From: Azospirillum isscasi
Lineage (GTDB): Bacteria; Pseudomonadota; Alphaproteobacteria; Azospirillales; Azospirillaceae
Assembly: GCF_030849505.1 (NCBI RefSeq)
Contig: NZ_JAUJFI010000035.1
Span: forward strand, 1 to 41,038
DNA length: 41,038 bases
Direction: 5' to 3'
The translations under genes and the position numbers were made by a program. Shown here in pieces: positions 1-10,357 of this stretch. The notes under the pieces are model-generated. The model made no database searches and was not told where the DNA came from. It saw only the letters and a list, made by a program, of their open reading frames with translations. Position 1 is the first letter of the stretch. The number at the start of each line of letters is the position of its first letter.

Positions 1-98
1 CGGTGGTGGCGCGGGTGGTGGCCGCCCTGCGCGCCGTCGGGCTGGACGACGACGCCCGCGCCATCGCCCGTGAAGCCGCCGCGGCCCTGGCCGGATGA
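1..98 (+). CDS. C-terminal end of an unidentified protein (5' end outside window)
   Basis: Reading frame 3 is open from the window edge to a TGA at 96-98 and encodes about 31 residues ending ...[10 protein letters not shown]. The fragment is alanine- and arginine-rich and looks helical, but it is too short to assign to a family. Its stop overlaps the xerD start in an ATGA arrangement (95-98), so the two genes are probably translationally coupled. The coding call rests on that overlap and on the open frame; the function is unknown. Confidence 0.5.
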   Translation, partial: VVARVVAALRAVGLDDDARAIAREAAAALAG

Positions 99-1129
99 GC
101 CCCATGCCCAAAACGACCCAGCCGAAAGCCCAGCCGGCCAAAGCCCACCCGAAGCGGCGCGGGCGCCCCTGCAAACCGCGCCCGGTCGCGGCGTCGCCCC
201 ATGTGGATGCCTTCCTGGACATGCTGACGGCGGAGCGGGGCGCGGCGCTCAACACCCGCGTGGCCTACGAGCGCGACCTTGCCGACCTCGGCCTGTGGCT
301 GGCCCAGCGCGGGCTGCCGCTGGACAAGGCGGGGACGGAGGATCTGCGCGCCTACCTCGCCTTCCAGTATGTGGAGGGCGGGCAGAAGCCGGCGCCGCGC
401 ACGGTGGCCCGCCGCCTGTCGGCGATGCGCCAGTTCTACCGTTTCCTGGTGTCGGAGGGCCGGCGGCAGGACGACCCCGCCTCGGCGCTGGACAGCCCCA
501 AGCAGGGGCGCCCGCTGCCCAAGATCCTGACGGTGGAGGAGGTCACCCGTATGATCGACTCCGCCCAGACCCGCGGCGGGCCGGAAGGGCTGCGGCTGGT
601 CGCCCTGCTGGAGGTGCTCTACGCCACCGGGCTGCGCGTGTCGGAGCTGGTCGGCCTGCCCATGGCGGCCATCCTGCGCGACGGGCGCGGGCTGATCGTG
701 CGCGGCAAGGGCGGGAAGGAGCGCATGGTGCCGCTGTCCGAACCGGCCTCCGCCGCTCTGGCCGTCTATCTGCCCTGGCGCACCCACTTCATCCTGGCGG
801 GGCGGGAAAACGGGCCGGTGGCCTTCATGTTTCCCTCGCGCAGCTCCACCAACGGGCACCTGACGCGCCAGCGATTCGCGCAGTTGCTGAAGGAACTGGC
901 CATCGAGTCGAACATCGACCCGGAGAAGGTCAGCCCCCACGTCCTGCGCCACGCCTTCGCCACCCACCTGCTGGACCGCGGGGCGGATCTCCGCTCGGTC
1001 CAGAAGATGTTGGGCCACGCCGACATCGCCACCACCCAGATCTACACCCACGTCGTGTCGGAGCGGCTGAAACAGGTCGTCCACGAACATCACCCGCTGG
1101 CCCGGCGAAAAACCGTTCGTACGCAATAG
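95..1129 (+). CDS. xerD: Tyrosine recombinase XerD
   Basis: Site-specific recombinase of the lambda-integrase family that, with XerC and FtsK, resolves chromosome dimers at dif in the cytoplasm. The 344-residue product has an N-terminal SAM-like DNA-binding domain (about residues 35-125) and a C-terminal catalytic domain. The full catalytic set is visible: R181 in TGLRVSEL, K205 in [10 protein letters not shown]282 and R285 in [11 protein letters not shown]308 in LGHADIATT and the nucleophile Y317 in IYTHV. A basic, Pro/Lys-rich extension of about 30 residues precedes the conserved part. The ATG at 95 overlaps the upstream stop; an in-frame ATG at 104 is possible. XerD rather than XerC is preferred from the catalytic-domain wording and from proximity to accA, an arrangement I recall from other alphaproteobacteria. 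Nothing suggests a mobile-element integrase. Confidence 0.9.
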   Translation: MSPMPKTTQPKAQPAKAHPKRRGRPCKPRPVAASPHVDAFLDMLTAERGAALNTRVAYERDLADLGLWLAQRGLPLDKAGTEDLRAYLAFQYVEGGQKPAPRTVARRLSAMRQFYRFLVSEGRRQDDPASALDSPKQGRPLPKILTVEEVTRMIDSAQTRGGPEGLRLVALLEVLYATGLRVSELVGLPMAAILRDGRGLIVRGKGGKERMVPLSEPASAALAVYLPWRTHFILAGRENGPVAFMFPSRSSTNGHLTRQRFAQLLKELAIESNIDPEKVSPHVLRHAFATHLLDRGADLRSVQKMLGHADIATTQIYTHVVSERLKQVVHEHHPLARRKTVRTQ

Positions 1130-1271
1130 CGTTGCGCGCAAAGGGGTTGGTCCTTTCAAAAAATGCCAATCCGGCTATGGCGGGTCCTCCCGCTGTGGTA
1201 TAGCCCTTGTTCCAATGGGGGTGGCCGGCGTCCGCGCCGGACCGCCGCGCGACGAACAGGGGGGGAACCGC

Positions 1272-2876
<1,605 letters not shown>

Positions 2877-2903
2877 GGCCCCCTTTCCAAGCCCTCACCT
2901 GAA

Positions 2904-3006
2904 GGCCCCCACCCTATCCCTCCCCCGTTGCGCAGGGGAGGGGACTGCCGCCGCCTTGCAGAAGGCACCCTCCCCTGCGCAGCGGGGGAGGGCTGGGGAG
3001 GGGGCC
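2904..3006. repeat. Palindromic intergenic repeat, copy R1
   Basis: Two 39-bp arms (2904-2942 and 2968-3006) form an inverted repeat matching at 35 of 39 positions around a 25-bp spacer. Each arm contains the core CCCTCCCCCG-(T/C)TGCGC-AGGGGAGGG, itself a small palindrome. It lies between aceB and the permease gene, and the permease frame is open through part of it. Copy R2 (31073-31158) has the same arm length and layout, and R3 (39625-39702) is a shorter relative. Likely a dispersed REP-like element that may also act as a transcription terminator or mRNA stabiliser. Confidence 0.8.
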
Positions 3007-3066
3007 ATGCGTGCAAAGCGCTTTCCCAAGGTGCCCGACCTGCTTGGCAAAAGGCGGGGACTCGCC

Positions 3067-4038
3067 ATGTTCGCTGACCTGCCCGCGTCCCGAGCCGGAG
3101 GTTTCGTTCCCGTGTCCACACCCGCCACCGTTCCGCCGGCGTCGCGCGGGGTCGAATCGCTGCTTCTCCTGCTGTCGGTCGGCGGGATGATCGGGGTGAT
3201 CTTTCCCGTCACGAAATACGCGCAGGCGGCGGGGGTGCCGCCGCTGCCCTGGGCCTTTTCCATGACGCTGGGCGCCGGGCTGCTTCTGGCCGGGCTGGCG
3301 CGCATCAAGCGGCAACCGCTGATTCCCGCCGGACCGTCGAGCGGGCGCCGGCTGCGCTATTTCGCGGTGTCCGGCCTGCTGTCGGTGGCCCTGCCCAACG
3401 TGGTGCTGTTCTTCGTGCTGCCGCCGCTGGGGGCGGGGCTGTCGGCGGTGGTCTACACGCTGCCGCCGATCCTGACCCTGCTGATGGCCGTGGCGGTGCG
3501 GATCGAAAAGCCGGACCGTGGGCGGGTGGCCGGCATCCTGCTGGGCTTTGCCGGTGCGCTGATGATCGTCGGGCCGCGCGGCAGCCTGCCCTCGCCCGAT
3601 CTGGCCGGCTGGATGGCGCTGGCCTTCGCCATGCCGCTGTCGGTCGCGGCGGGCAACGTCTACCGCACCGTCGCCTGGCCGCCGGGGGGCCAGCCGGTGG
3701 CGCTGGCCGCGGGCACCATGCTGGGCGGGGCGGCCTGGGTCGCGCTGGCCCTGCTCGGCACCGGGGCCATGTCGGAGCTGCCCTTGCTGGGGCTGGTGCC
3801 GGGGCTGGCCCTGCTCCAGATCGCGGTGACGGCGCTGACCTATGTGCTGTATTTCCGGCTCCAGATCGTCGCCGGGCCGGTTTATCTCAGCCAGATCGGC
3901 TATGTGGCGACCTCCGTCGGGCTGGGCACCGGGACGCTGCTGTTCGGGGAACGCTATTCCCCCTGGGTGTGGAGCGGGGCGGGGGTGATCGTGGCGGGCG
4001 TGCTTCTGGTCAGCTTTGGCCGCCGTTTCGCGCGATAA
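3067..4038 (+). CDS. EamA/DMT-superfamily inner-membrane transporter
   Basis: Predicted metabolite exporter of the drug/metabolite transporter superfamily. The product has about ten hydrophobic segments arranged as two EamA repeats, beginning at the stretch SLLLLLSVGGMIGVIFPVTK and ending at VIVAGVLLVSFGRRFAR. The substrate cannot be read from the sequence. The start is uncertain. The ATG at 3067 follows AAAGGCGGGGA (323 aa). A GTG at 3112 has an excellent GGAGGT nine bases upstream (308 aa) and would begin closer to the first membrane segment. The frame extends back into repeat R1, but starts there (2956, 3007) would read repeat DNA as protein and are unlikely. It is probably a single gene between aceB and accA. 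Confidence 0.85.
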   Translation: MFADLPASRAGGFVPVSTPATVPPASRGVESLLLLLSVGGMIGVIFPVTKYAQAAGVPPLPWAFSMTLGAGLLLAGLARIKRQPLIPAGPSSGRRLRYFAVSGLLSVALPNVVLFFVLPPLGAGLSAVVYTLPPILTLLMAVAVRIEKPDRGRVAGILLGFAGALMIVGPRGSLPSPDLAGWMALAFAMPLSVAAGNVYRTVAWPPGGQPVALAAGTMLGGAAWVALALLGTGAMSELPLLGLVPGLALLQIAVTALTYVLYFRLQIVAGPVYLSQIGYVATSVGLGTGTLLFGERYSPWVWSGAGVIVAGVLLVSFGRRFAR

Positions 4039-4125
4039 GCTGTGGCATCGCCGCCGCGCACCGTGGTACCAAGGCCGGTCCGCGACGTCCGCGTCCAATC
4101 TTATTCGGTCCGTGATCCTTCCGGC

Positions 4126-5082
4126 ATGCAAACCTTCCTGGAATTCGAAAAGCCGATCGCCGAGCTTGAAGGCAAGATCGAGGAACTGCGCCATCTGACC
4201 AACGCCGGCGACATCAACATCGCCGACGAAGTCACCAAGCTGCAGACCAAGGTCGACAAGCTCCTCCGGCAGACCTACGCGAAGCTCACCCCGGCGCAGA
4301 AGGTGCAGGTGGCCCGCCACCCGAACCGTCCGCACTGCCTGGACTATGTGAAGGGGCTGATCGACGACTTCACGCCGCTGGCCGGCGACCGCGGCTTTGC
4401 CGAAGACCGCGCGGTCATCGGCGGGCTGGGCCGGTTCCGCGGCCGCTCGGTCGTGGTGATCGGGCAGGAGAAGGGCCACGACACCGAAACGCGCGTGCGC
4501 CACAACTTCGGCATGGCCAAGCCCGAGGGCTACCGCAAGGCCCAGCGCCTGATGGACCTCGCCGACCGCTTCAAGCTGCCGGTCGTCTCGCTGGTCGACA
4601 CCGCCGGCGCCTTCCCCGGCGTCCAGGCGGAGGAGCGCGGCCAGGCCGAGGCCATCGCCAAGAGCATCGAGCGCTGCCTGCGCCTGACCGTGCCCATGGT
4701 GGCCGCGGTGATCGGCGAGGGCGGGTCCGGCGGCGCCATCGCCATCGCGACCGCCGACCGGGTGCTGATGCTGGAGCACGCCATCTACTCCGTCATCTCG
4801 CCGGAAGGCTGCGCGTCGATCCTGTGGCGCAACCCCGACATGGCCGGCGAGGCCGCCGTCGCGCTGCGCCTGATCAGCCACGACCTGAAGGAGCTCGGCG
4901 TCATCGACCGGGTGGTGAGCGAGCCGATCGGCGGCGCCCACCGCGACCCGGCGGAGATCGTCAGGGCGCTGGGCGACGCCATCGAGGAGTCGCTGGGCGA
5001 CCTGGACGGGCTGGACGGCGACGCGATCCGCGCCCAGCGCCGCCAGAAGTTCCTCGACATGGGCCAGAAGGGCCTGGGGTAA
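4126..5082 (+). CDS. accA: Acetyl-CoA carboxylase carboxyltransferase subunit alpha
   Basis: Alpha subunit of the carboxyltransferase half-reaction of acetyl-CoA carboxylase, which with AccD moves the carboxyl group from biotin to acetyl-CoA to give malonyl-CoA for fatty-acid synthesis. The product has 318 residues, the standard family length, starting [15 protein letters not shown]. Crotonase-fold motifs are clear: DTAGAFPG at 158-165 and the oxyanion-hole loop GEGGSGGA at 197-204, followed by [14 protein letters not shown]. The ATG at 4126 is chosen by homology of the first residues; the frame is open for another 28 codons upstream, but that part is not family-like. No clear Shine-Dalgarno precedes it. 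accD is not in the window. Confidence 0.96.
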   Translation: MQTFLEFEKPIAELEGKIEELRHLTNAGDINIADEVTKLQTKVDKLLRQTYAKLTPAQKVQVARHPNRPHCLDYVKGLIDDFTPLAGDRGFAEDRAVIGGLGRFRGRSVVVIGQEKGHDTETRVRHNFGMAKPEGYRKAQRLMDLADRFKLPVVSLVDTAGAFPGVQAEERGQAEAIAKSIERCLRLTVPMVAAVIGEGGSGGAIAIATADRVLMLEHAIYSVISPEGCASILWRNPDMAGEAAVALRLISHDLKELGVIDRVVSEPIGGAHRDPAEIVRALGDAIEESLGDLDGLDGDAIRAQRRQKFLDMGQKGLG

Positions 5083-5089
5083 GACGCCC

Positions 5090-5644
5090 GTGGCCGCCCC
5101 GCAGACCCGTCCTCTGAAGACCCGTCCTCCGAAGGCCCGTCTTCTGCGTCTGGCGGCCACCGTCAACCTGTCCGCCGTGGCGGCCACGCTGCTGGCCCTG
5201 TGGCTTCTGCATCCGCTGTTCGCGCCCCCGCCCGGCATCGCCGATCCGGGGGCGCGCATGGCCTTCTGGGGGCGGCTGGCCCTGTGGCCGGCGCTGGTCC
5301 TGTGCCTGACGGTCGGCGGGGTGATGGTCGCCCGCGCTCGCTCCGTCGCGCTGAACCCCATCGACGATCCCGAATCGCGCCTCTACCGCATCGCCCAGCG
5401 CGTGCTGGCCAACACGGTGGAGCAGACGTTGATCTTCCTGCCCGCCCTGGCGGCGCTGGTGGCGCAGATGCCGCTTCCCGACCTGGGCTTCGCCCGGCTG
5501 GCGGTGGCGCTGTTCGTGCTGGGCCGCCTGCTGTTCTGGGCGGGTTATCTGATCCACCCCTATGTGCGGGCGCCGGGTATGGCCATCACGCTGACGGTCA
5601 ACCTTGTCGTGCTGGGCTGGGCGGCTTTGCTCGCCGTCGCCTGA
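5090..5644 (+). CDS. MAPEG-family integral membrane protein
   Basis: The 184-residue protein has four hydrophobic segments (about 27-45, 62-80, 111-130 and 135-180). It also has the motif RIAQRVLANTVEQTLIFLPA, which matches the Asn-Thr-x-Glu-Gln signature of the MAPEG superfamily (membrane-associated proteins in eicosanoid and glutathione metabolism). Bacterial members are usually uncharacterised, and a glutathione-transferase role is only possible. The start is a GTG at 5090, eight bases after the accA stop, so it may be co-transcribed with accA. The first about 20 residues are basic and contain a short near-repeat (TRPLKTRPPKAR). Confidence 0.75.
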   Translation: MAAPQTRPLKTRPPKARLLRLAATVNLSAVAATLLALWLLHPLFAPPPGIADPGARMAFWGRLALWPALVLCLTVGGVMVARARSVALNPIDDPESRLYRIAQRVLANTVEQTLIFLPALAALVAQMPLPDLGFARLAVALFVLGRLLFWAGYLIHPYVRAPGMAITLTVNLVVLGWAALLAVA

Positions 5645-5674
5645 TTCCTCCCGGTTTTCACAACCTGTTTCCCC

Positions 5675-5697
5675 AAGGAGTCCGACTTATGGCATAG
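5675..5697 (+). other. Shine-Dalgarno plus two-codon ORF (ATG GCA TAG)
   Basis: AAGGAG (5675-5680) is followed eight bases later by ATG-GCA-TAG (5689-5697). The stop codon is part of a second strong ribosome-binding sequence, TAGGAGGTG (5695-5703), which has no ATG at a useful distance. This sits 30 bases after the MAPEG stop and 47 bases before the next gene. It may be a minimal leader ORF or simply degenerate sequence. Confidence 0.2.
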
Positions 5698-5743
5698 GAG
5701 GTGCCGCATAACGCGCGCACGCCTTCCGACCGTCGGAGTCGCC

Positions 5744-6004
5744 ATGAGAGTCCTGTTGCGCTGCCCGTCGCTGGTTCAGATCGGGTTGTCCGCCATCCTT
5801 CTGCTGAGCGCTCTGCTCGAACTGTTCGACACCATGCTGGAGGACGTCATCGGCGTGGAGATCGGCGCCGCGCATGGCCTGTTCGTCTTCGCCACGGCGA
5901 AGATCCTCAAGGAATGGGCGGAGGTCCGCAAGGAATTCTCCGAGACGCGGGAAAAGCTGGGCGGAGTGCGGAAGACGGAAGCGGCCTCGCCCGGCGCGAA
6001 TTGA
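5744..6004 (+). CDS. Small hypothetical membrane protein (86 aa)
   Basis: Not recognised. The product has a hydrophobic N-terminal half with two potential membrane segments (about residues 10-27 and 38-52) and a charged, probably helical, C-terminal part rich in Glu, Lys and Arg (EWAEVRKEFSETREKLGG). This looks like a membrane-anchored protein with a short cytoplasmic helix. The ATG at 5744 has GGAG about six bases upstream. An inverted repeat TCCGAC-C-GTCGGA lies just before that start. The gene converges on corA, 32 bp away, and its stop codon lies inside a 14-bp tandem duplication. Coding is supported by residue composition and the clean start rather than by homology. Confidence 0.6.
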   Translation: MRVLLRCPSLVQIGLSAILLLSALLELFDTMLEDVIGVEIGAAHGLFVFATAKILKEWAEVRKEFSETREKLGGVRKTEAASPGAN

Positions 6005-6026
6005 GCGGCGCGAATTGAGCGGCGCG
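5993..6026. repeat. 14-bp tandem duplication across a stop codon
   Basis: The unit GGCGCGAATTGAGC occurs at 5993-6006 and exactly again at 6007-6020, with a partial third copy (GGCGCG) at 6021-6026. The first copy carries the TGA of the upstream gene and the second carries an identical TGA in another frame. Confidence 0.85.
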
Positions 6027-6036
6027 GCGGCGACGT

Positions 6037-7020
6037 CTACAGCCAGCGCCGCCGCTTGAAATAGAGCATGGGCAGCGCCGCCGACAGGATCATCAGCATG
6101 ACCGCCAGCGGGTAGCCCAGCGTCCAGCCCGTCTCCGGCATGTGCGCGAAATTCATGCCGTAGACGCTGGCGACCAGCGTCGGCGGGAACAGGGCGACCG
6201 TCAGGATCGAGACGATCTTCACGATCTCGTTCTGCTCTACGTTGATCCGGCCCAGCGTGGTGTCCAGCAGCAGGCTGACCTTTCCCGACAGGAAGCGGGC
6301 GTATTCGCCCAGCCCCGTGACGTCCTGCAGGGCCGCACGCGCCCAGCGCCGGGTCCGCTTGGCCGGGGTCCAGCCCTCGCCGCGGGCCAGGAAGGTCAGC
6401 ATGCGGTTGAGCGTGGACAGGCTGACATGCGCCTTGCCGACCAGATGCCCGGTGTGGCCGATGCGCTTCAGCGTGCGGGTGTCGTCGCGCCGCTCCCCCT
6501 TGACCGGCAGGGCGCGTCCGCGGAAGGACCGGCTGCCCATGGTGTCCAGCTCCAGCCCGACGCGGCGCAGGACGGCGGCGGTGCGCTCCACCACCCCGTC
6601 CAGCAGGGCGGCCAGAACGGCCTCCGCCGTGGCCTCCGCGCCGCCGTTGCGGGTCACGCGGCGGCGGACGGCCAGGAAGGGCTGCGGATCGACGGTGTGG
6701 ATGGTGGCGAGCCGCCCGCCGGCCAGGACGAAGCTGACGGGGACGATGCGCGGCTGGTCGGTGTCGGCCCAGACCAGGACGAGCGCCGTCATGTGCACGG
6801 CGCCGGGGGTGATGCGCAGACGGCTCGATTCCTCGATCTCCGCCATCTGCTCCCTCGTGGGCAGCTTGACGCCCATCAGCGCTTCGGCGCGGGCCAGCTC
6901 CTCCGGCGTCGGGTTCTGCAGGTCGAGCCAGACCGCCTCGACGGGCAGCGGGGCGGTGACGCCCTCGGCCTCCCTGGCCCAGCGCAGCCGGTCGCCGTCC
7001 CGGGCGAAGACGTGCAGCAT
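6037..7020 (-). CDS. corA: CorA-family divalent metal ion transporter
   Basis: Inner-membrane magnesium/cobalt (or zinc, as in ZntB) channel of the CorA family. The 327-residue product has a long cytoplasmic alpha/beta domain (about 1-260) and two C-terminal membrane helices. The family hallmark YGMNF is at 287-291, followed by the loop AHMPETGW, where the usual form is MPE-L/T. The basic C-terminus KRRRWL faces the cytoplasm. The pore architecture is pentameric in the family. Mg2+ versus Zn2+ specificity cannot be decided from the sequence. It is the last gene of the rpmH-corA block, 14 bp after the unknown 107-residue gene, and converges on the small membrane gene at 5744. Confidence 0.9.
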   Translation of the reverse strand: MLHVFARDGDRLRWAREAEGVTAPLPVEAVWLDLQNPTPEELARAEALMGVKLPTREQMAEIEESSRLRITPGAVHMTALVLVWADTDQPRIVPVSFVLAGGRLATIHTVDPQPFLAVRRRVTRNGGAEATAEAVLAALLDGVVERTAAVLRRVGLELDTMGSRSFRGRALPVKGERRDDTRTLKRIGHTGHLVGKAHVSLSTLNRMLTFLARGEGWTPAKRTRRWARAALQDVTGLGEYARFLSGKVSLLLDTTLGRINVEQNEIVKIVSILTVALFPPTLVASVYGMNFAHMPETGWTLGYPLAVMLMILSAALPMLYFKRRRWL

Positions 7021-7034
7021 GGCGGCGGCCCGCC

Positions 7035-7358
7035 TTAAACGAGGCGGCCGAGACGGCGGGGTTTGCGCGGCGGGGCCGGTTCGGCGGGGCCAGGGAGGCT
7101 GAGGGCGTCGCCGCCCCCCGCGTCCGCCGGCAGGTCGAGCGGCGCGCCGTCCTTGCGCAGCGCGTCCTCCAGCTTGCGCCGGAAGGCGCCGCCGTCGTCC
7201 TTGGAGTCCAGGAAATGGCCGACGGCCTCCTTGGCGGAGTCGCGGTCGTACGGGACCTTGCCGAAGACCGACAGCTTGGCGCGCTCCAGCAGCTTCGGGT
7301 CCATCCGTTCGCGGATGGCCTTCATCTGGCGGAGCAGATCCTTGCGGACGTCGGACAT
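7035..7358 (-). CDS. Conserved-looking hypothetical protein (107 aa)
   Basis: Not recognised. Soluble and strongly charged, with a helical N-terminus (MSDVRKDLLRQMKAIRERMD) and a disordered Pro/Gly/Ala-rich tail ending RKPRRLGRLV. No cysteines, membrane segments or signal peptide. GAGGGGG precedes the ATG at 7358. It sits 23 bp after argB and 14 bp before corA on the same strand, so it is very probably co-transcribed with both. No function is proposed. Confidence 0.7.
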   Translation of the reverse strand: MSDVRKDLLRQMKAIRERMDPKLLERAKLSVFGKVPYDRDSAKEAVGHFLDSKDDGGAFRRKLEDALRKDGAPLDLPADAGGGDALSLPGPAEPAPPRKPRRLGRLV

Positions 7359-7381
7359 GGCGGTCCCCCTCGCTTCCCCGT

Positions 7382-8281
7382 TCAGTCGCGGCCGATCAAC
7401 GTGCCGGCCCCGCCCTCCGTGAAGATCTCCAGCAGCAGGGCGTGCGGCACGCGGCCATCCAGGATGACGGCGGCGTCCACGCCCTGTTCCACGGCGTCGA
7501 TGCAGGTCTCGATCTTCGGGATCATGCCGCCGGTGGCGGTGCCGTCGGCGATGGCGGCGCGCGCCTGGTCCAGCGACATGCGCGGCACCAGCTCCTTGTT
7601 CTTGTCCAGAACGCCGGCGACATCGGTCAGCAGGAAGAAGCGGGTGGCGCCCAGCGCCGAGGCGACGGCGCCCGCCGCGGTGTCGGCGTTGATGTTGTAG
7701 GTGTCGCCGTTGCGGTCGAAGCCGATCGGGGCGATCACCGGAATGATGTCCGACTGGGCCAGCGAGGTGAGGATCTGCGGGTTCACCTGATAGGGCTCGC
7801 CCACGAAGCCGAGGTCCAGCACCTTCTCGATGTTGCTGTCCGGGTCGCGCTGGGTGCGGCGCAGCTTGCGCGCGGTGATCAGGCTGCCGTCCTTGCCCGA
7901 CAGGCCGACCGCGCGGCCGCCCGCGTTGTTGATGGCGGCGACGATCTGCTTGTTGATGGAGCCGGCCAGCACCATCTCGACCACCTCGACCGTCTCCTTG
8001 TCGGTGACGCGCAGGCCGTCGATGAAGCTGGACTTGATGGCCAGCCGCTGCAGCATCTGCCCGATCTGCGGGCCGCCGCCGTGCACGACCACGGGGTTGA
8101 TGCCGACCTGCTTCAGCAGGACGATGTCGCGGGCGAACTTCTCCGCCAGGCTGTCGTCACCCATGGCGTGGCCGCCGTACTTGATGACGAAGGTGCGCCC
8201 GGCGTAGCGGCGCATGTAGGGCAGGGCTTCGGACAGGGTGCGGGCCTTGGCGAGCCACTCGTCGCGGGTCGTGTTCTGCAC
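7382..8281 (-). CDS. argB: Acetylglutamate kinase
   Basis: Phosphorylates N-acetyl-L-glutamate with ATP in the second step of arginine synthesis, in the cytoplasm. The 299-residue product carries the amino-acid-kinase motifs KYGGHAM (K34) and HGGGPQI (67-73), the substrate loop [12 protein letters not shown], and [12 protein letters not shown] near the C-terminus. The N-terminal helix ahead of the kinase fold (residues 1-28) resembles that of arginine-sensitive hexameric enzymes, so feedback inhibition is likely. The start is a GTG at 8281 (VQNTTRDEW); no ATG exists nearby in this frame and no strong Shine-Dalgarno is seen. It follows the antiporter gene after 89 bp. Confidence 0.95.
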   Translation of the reverse strand: MQNTTRDEWLAKARTLSEALPYMRRYAGRTFVIKYGGHAMGDDSLAEKFARDIVLLKQVGINPVVVHGGGPQIGQMLQRLAIKSSFIDGLRVTDKETVEVVEMVLAGSINKQIVAAINNAGGRAVGLSGKDGSLITARKLRRTQRDPDSNIEKVLDLGFVGEPYQVNPQILTSLAQSDIIPVIAPIGFDRNGDTYNINADTAAGAVASALGATRFFLLTDVAGVLDKNKELVPRMSLDQARAAIADGTATGGMIPKIETCIDAVEQGVDAAVILDGRVPHALLLEIFTEGGAGTLIGRD

Positions 8282-8370
8282 GGGATGGAGCCGTTCGTCG
8301 GGGTGGGCCAATCGGGTGAGATTCCGCCGACTCTTTAACGGAAAGCGCGGGGGGTGCCTAGGGGGCTTTT

Positions 8371-9633
8371 TCAGGCGGGCCGCGCGCCGGCCCGTCCGGC
8401 CAGCCATCCGGCCAGCAGGGTCATCGGCTGGGTCAGGGCGGTGACCACCACGGCCATCAGCACCATGGCGGAGAAGCAGGCGTCCGACAGCACCCCCGCC
8501 TCCAGCAGGATGGTCAGGACGATCACCTCCATCAGCCCCTTGCAGGACATCAGCGTGCCGAGCCGCCAGGAATCCGCGGCGCTCTCGCCCGACAGCCGGG
8601 CGGGCAGGGCGGTGCCCAGGACCTTGCCGGCGATGGTCGCCGCCGTCGCCAGCGCGAAGACCCACCATTGCGCCGAGGCGGCGAGGTCGAGATCGACCTT
8701 CAGCCCGGTCAGGGTGAAGAAGAAGGGAAGCAGGATCAGCGTGGCGAAATGCTCCAGCCGGTCCAGGATGGCCGCCGCCAGCCGCCGCGGCATGACCGTG
8801 CCGGCCACGAAGGCGCCCAGGATGTAGTGCAGCCCGATCAGCTCCGTCACCGCGGCGGAGCCCAGCAGGGCGGCGCAGGTGACCACCACCACCATGTCGC
8901 CGACCGCGCCGTCCGGGGCGATGCGGTTCATCAGACGGGTCAGCAGGGGCCGCGCGAACAGCTCGGTCGCGGCGAGATAGGCGAAGCCCAGGACGGCGAT
9001 CTGCGCCACCCCGGCGAAACTGCCGCTCCCCCCCGCCGCCAGGGCGAGAACCGCGGTGATGAGAATCCACAGGAGCGCGTCGTTGACCGCCGCGTAACCC
9101 AGCGCCAGCCGCCCGACCCGCTCCCCGATCAGCCCCATCTCGCGCAGGATGGCGCCCAGCACCGGCAGGGCGGTCACCCCGACGCAGATCCCGAAGCCGG
9201 CGGCGAACAGCAGCGGGTCGGCCTTCGGCCCGGCCATCTCCGGAAAGGCGTCGACGATCCACCAGCCGAGCGCCCCGCCGACCAGCGTCGGCACCATCAT
9301 GCTGGACAGGCTGATCCCGACGAAGGCACGCCCGCGTCCTTTGAACTCCGCCAGATCGAGGTGCAGCCCGGTCAGGAAGGCGAAGAAGACCACCGCCAGC
9401 AATGCCAGCCCCGACAGCGGCGCCAGCGAGCCCTTGGCGAACAGGGGGTGCCAGATCTCCGGGGCGGCGTGCCCGAGAACCGACGGACCGAGCGCGATCC
9501 CGAACAGGATCTGGATGACCACCATCGGGGCCACATGCTTCAGACCGGAGAGCCGCCACAGCAGGAACGGACCGGCGATCAGCACGATGGCCTGGATGAG
9601 GAAGAGCAGGGCCGGCGTCAGCTCGAAGGGCAT
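8371..9633 (-). CDS. CPA2-family cation/proton antiporter
   Basis: Inner-membrane monovalent cation:proton antiporter of the CPA2 (KefB/Na+-H+ exchanger) type. The 420-residue product has about 12-13 hydrophobic segments. The core motif [11 protein letters not shown] places an Asn-Asp pair at 184-185, where electrogenic members often have Asp-Asp, so electroneutral exchange is possible. There is no C-terminal RCK/TrkA domain, as the protein ends at the last membrane helix ([12 protein letters not shown]). Na+ or K+ as substrate cannot be told apart. It starts four bases after yihA and is therefore co-transcribed with it; an antiporter here interrupts the usual yihA-argB adjacency. Confidence 0.88.
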   Translation of the reverse strand: MPFELTPALLFLIQAIVLIAGPFLLWRLSGLKHVAPMVVIQILFGIALGPSVLGHAAPEIWHPLFAKGSLAPLSGLALLAVVFFAFLTGLHLDLAEFKGRGRAFVGISLSSMMVPTLVGGALGWWIVDAFPEMAGPKADPLLFAAGFGICVGVTALPVLGAILREMGLIGERVGRLALGYAAVNDALLWILITAVLALAAGGSGSFAGVAQIAVLGFAYLAATELFARPLLTRLMNRIAPDGAVGDMVVVVTCAALLGSAAVTELIGLHYILGAFVAGTVMPRRLAAAILDRLEHFATLILLPFFFTLTGLKVDLDLAASAQWWVFALATAATIAGKVLGTALPARLSGESAADSWRLGTLMSCKGLMEVIVLTILLEAGVLSDACFSAMVLMAVVVTALTQPMTLLAGWLAGRAGARPA

Positions 9634-9637
9634 CGGC

Positions 9638-10300
9638 TCATCCCAGGCTGGCGAGCTGGGCGAGGCTGGCCCGCAGCTCCGCGATTCCCTGACCCTTCTC
9701 GGAGCTGGTGACGTGGATCTCCGGGAAGGCGGCGGGATGCTTCTTGATGGCCGCCACGGTGCGCTTGCTCACCTCGGCCAGCTCCTGCGATTTCACCTTG
9801 TCCGACTTGGTCAGCACGACGACGTAGGGCACCGCGGCCTGATCGAGCATCGTCATGATCTCCTCGTCGTTGGGCTTCAGCCCGTGGCGCGAATCGACCA
9901 GCACCAGCGCCCGGCGCAGCGTGACGCGGCCGCGCAGGAAACGGCGCACCATGTCGTTCCAGATCTCGATCTTCTCCTTCGATTCCTTGGCGTAGCCGTA
10001 GCCGGGCATGTCCACCAGCTTCAGCCGGTTGCCGAGGTTGAAGAAGTTGAGCTGCTGGGTGCGGCCCGGCGTGTTGGAGGTGCGGGCCAGCGTCTTGCGC
10101 CCGGTCAGCGCGTTGACGAGGCTGGACTTGCCGACGTTGGAACGGCCCGCGAAGGCGACCTCCGGCAGGTCGGCCTCCGGCAGCTGCTCCGCCGTCTGGG
10201 CGCCCCAGATGAAGTCGCATTCCTTGGCGAACAGAAGCCGCCCCGCTTCCAGGGCCTCCTCGTCGAAACCGGAGATCGGGGAGCTGTTGGACGTGGTCAT
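9638..10300 (-). CDS. yihA: Ribosome-biogenesis GTP-binding protein YihA/EngB
   Basis: Essential TrmE-Era-EngA-EngB-class GTPase needed for large-subunit ribosome assembly. The 220-residue product has every G motif: G1 GRSNVGKS at 52-59, the G2 threonine in NTPGRTQ, G3 DMPG at 97-100, G4 TKSD at 164-167 and G5 SSEKG near the C-terminus. The ATG at 10300 (MTTSNSSPISGF) is chosen; the frame is open 26 codons further upstream, but that would run into the terminator hairpin. It follows yidC after a 144-bp gap holding a terminator-like stem-loop, so it may have its own promoter or depend on read-through. Confidence 0.95.
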   Translation of the reverse strand: MTTSNSSPISGFDEEALEAGRLLFAKECDFIWGAQTAEQLPEADLPEVAFAGRSNVGKSSLVNALTGRKTLARTSNTPGRTQQLNFFNLGNRLKLVDMPGYGYAKESKEKIEIWNDMVRRFLRGRVTLRRALVLVDSRHGLKPNDEEIMTMLDQAAVPYVVVLTKSDKVKSQELAEVSKRTVAAIKKHPAAFPEIHVTSSEKGQGIAELRASLAQLASLG

Positions 10301-10357
10301 GGACGGCGCTTTCGAAAGACACGGGCTACGGACATTCGTGACCGGCCCAAAACATAA

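Noticed and set aside
95..1129. Phage or integron integrase
   Set aside because: Catalytic motifs and length match XerD, and there is no adjacent attachment site, tRNA or mobile cargo.
2904..3006. Insertion sequence ends
   Set aside because: No transposase frame and no target-site duplication; the element is short and recurs only between or at the ends of genes.
2956..3066. N-terminal extension of the EamA permease
   Set aside because: It would translate repeat R1; the starts at 3067 and 3112 have proper ribosome-binding sites.
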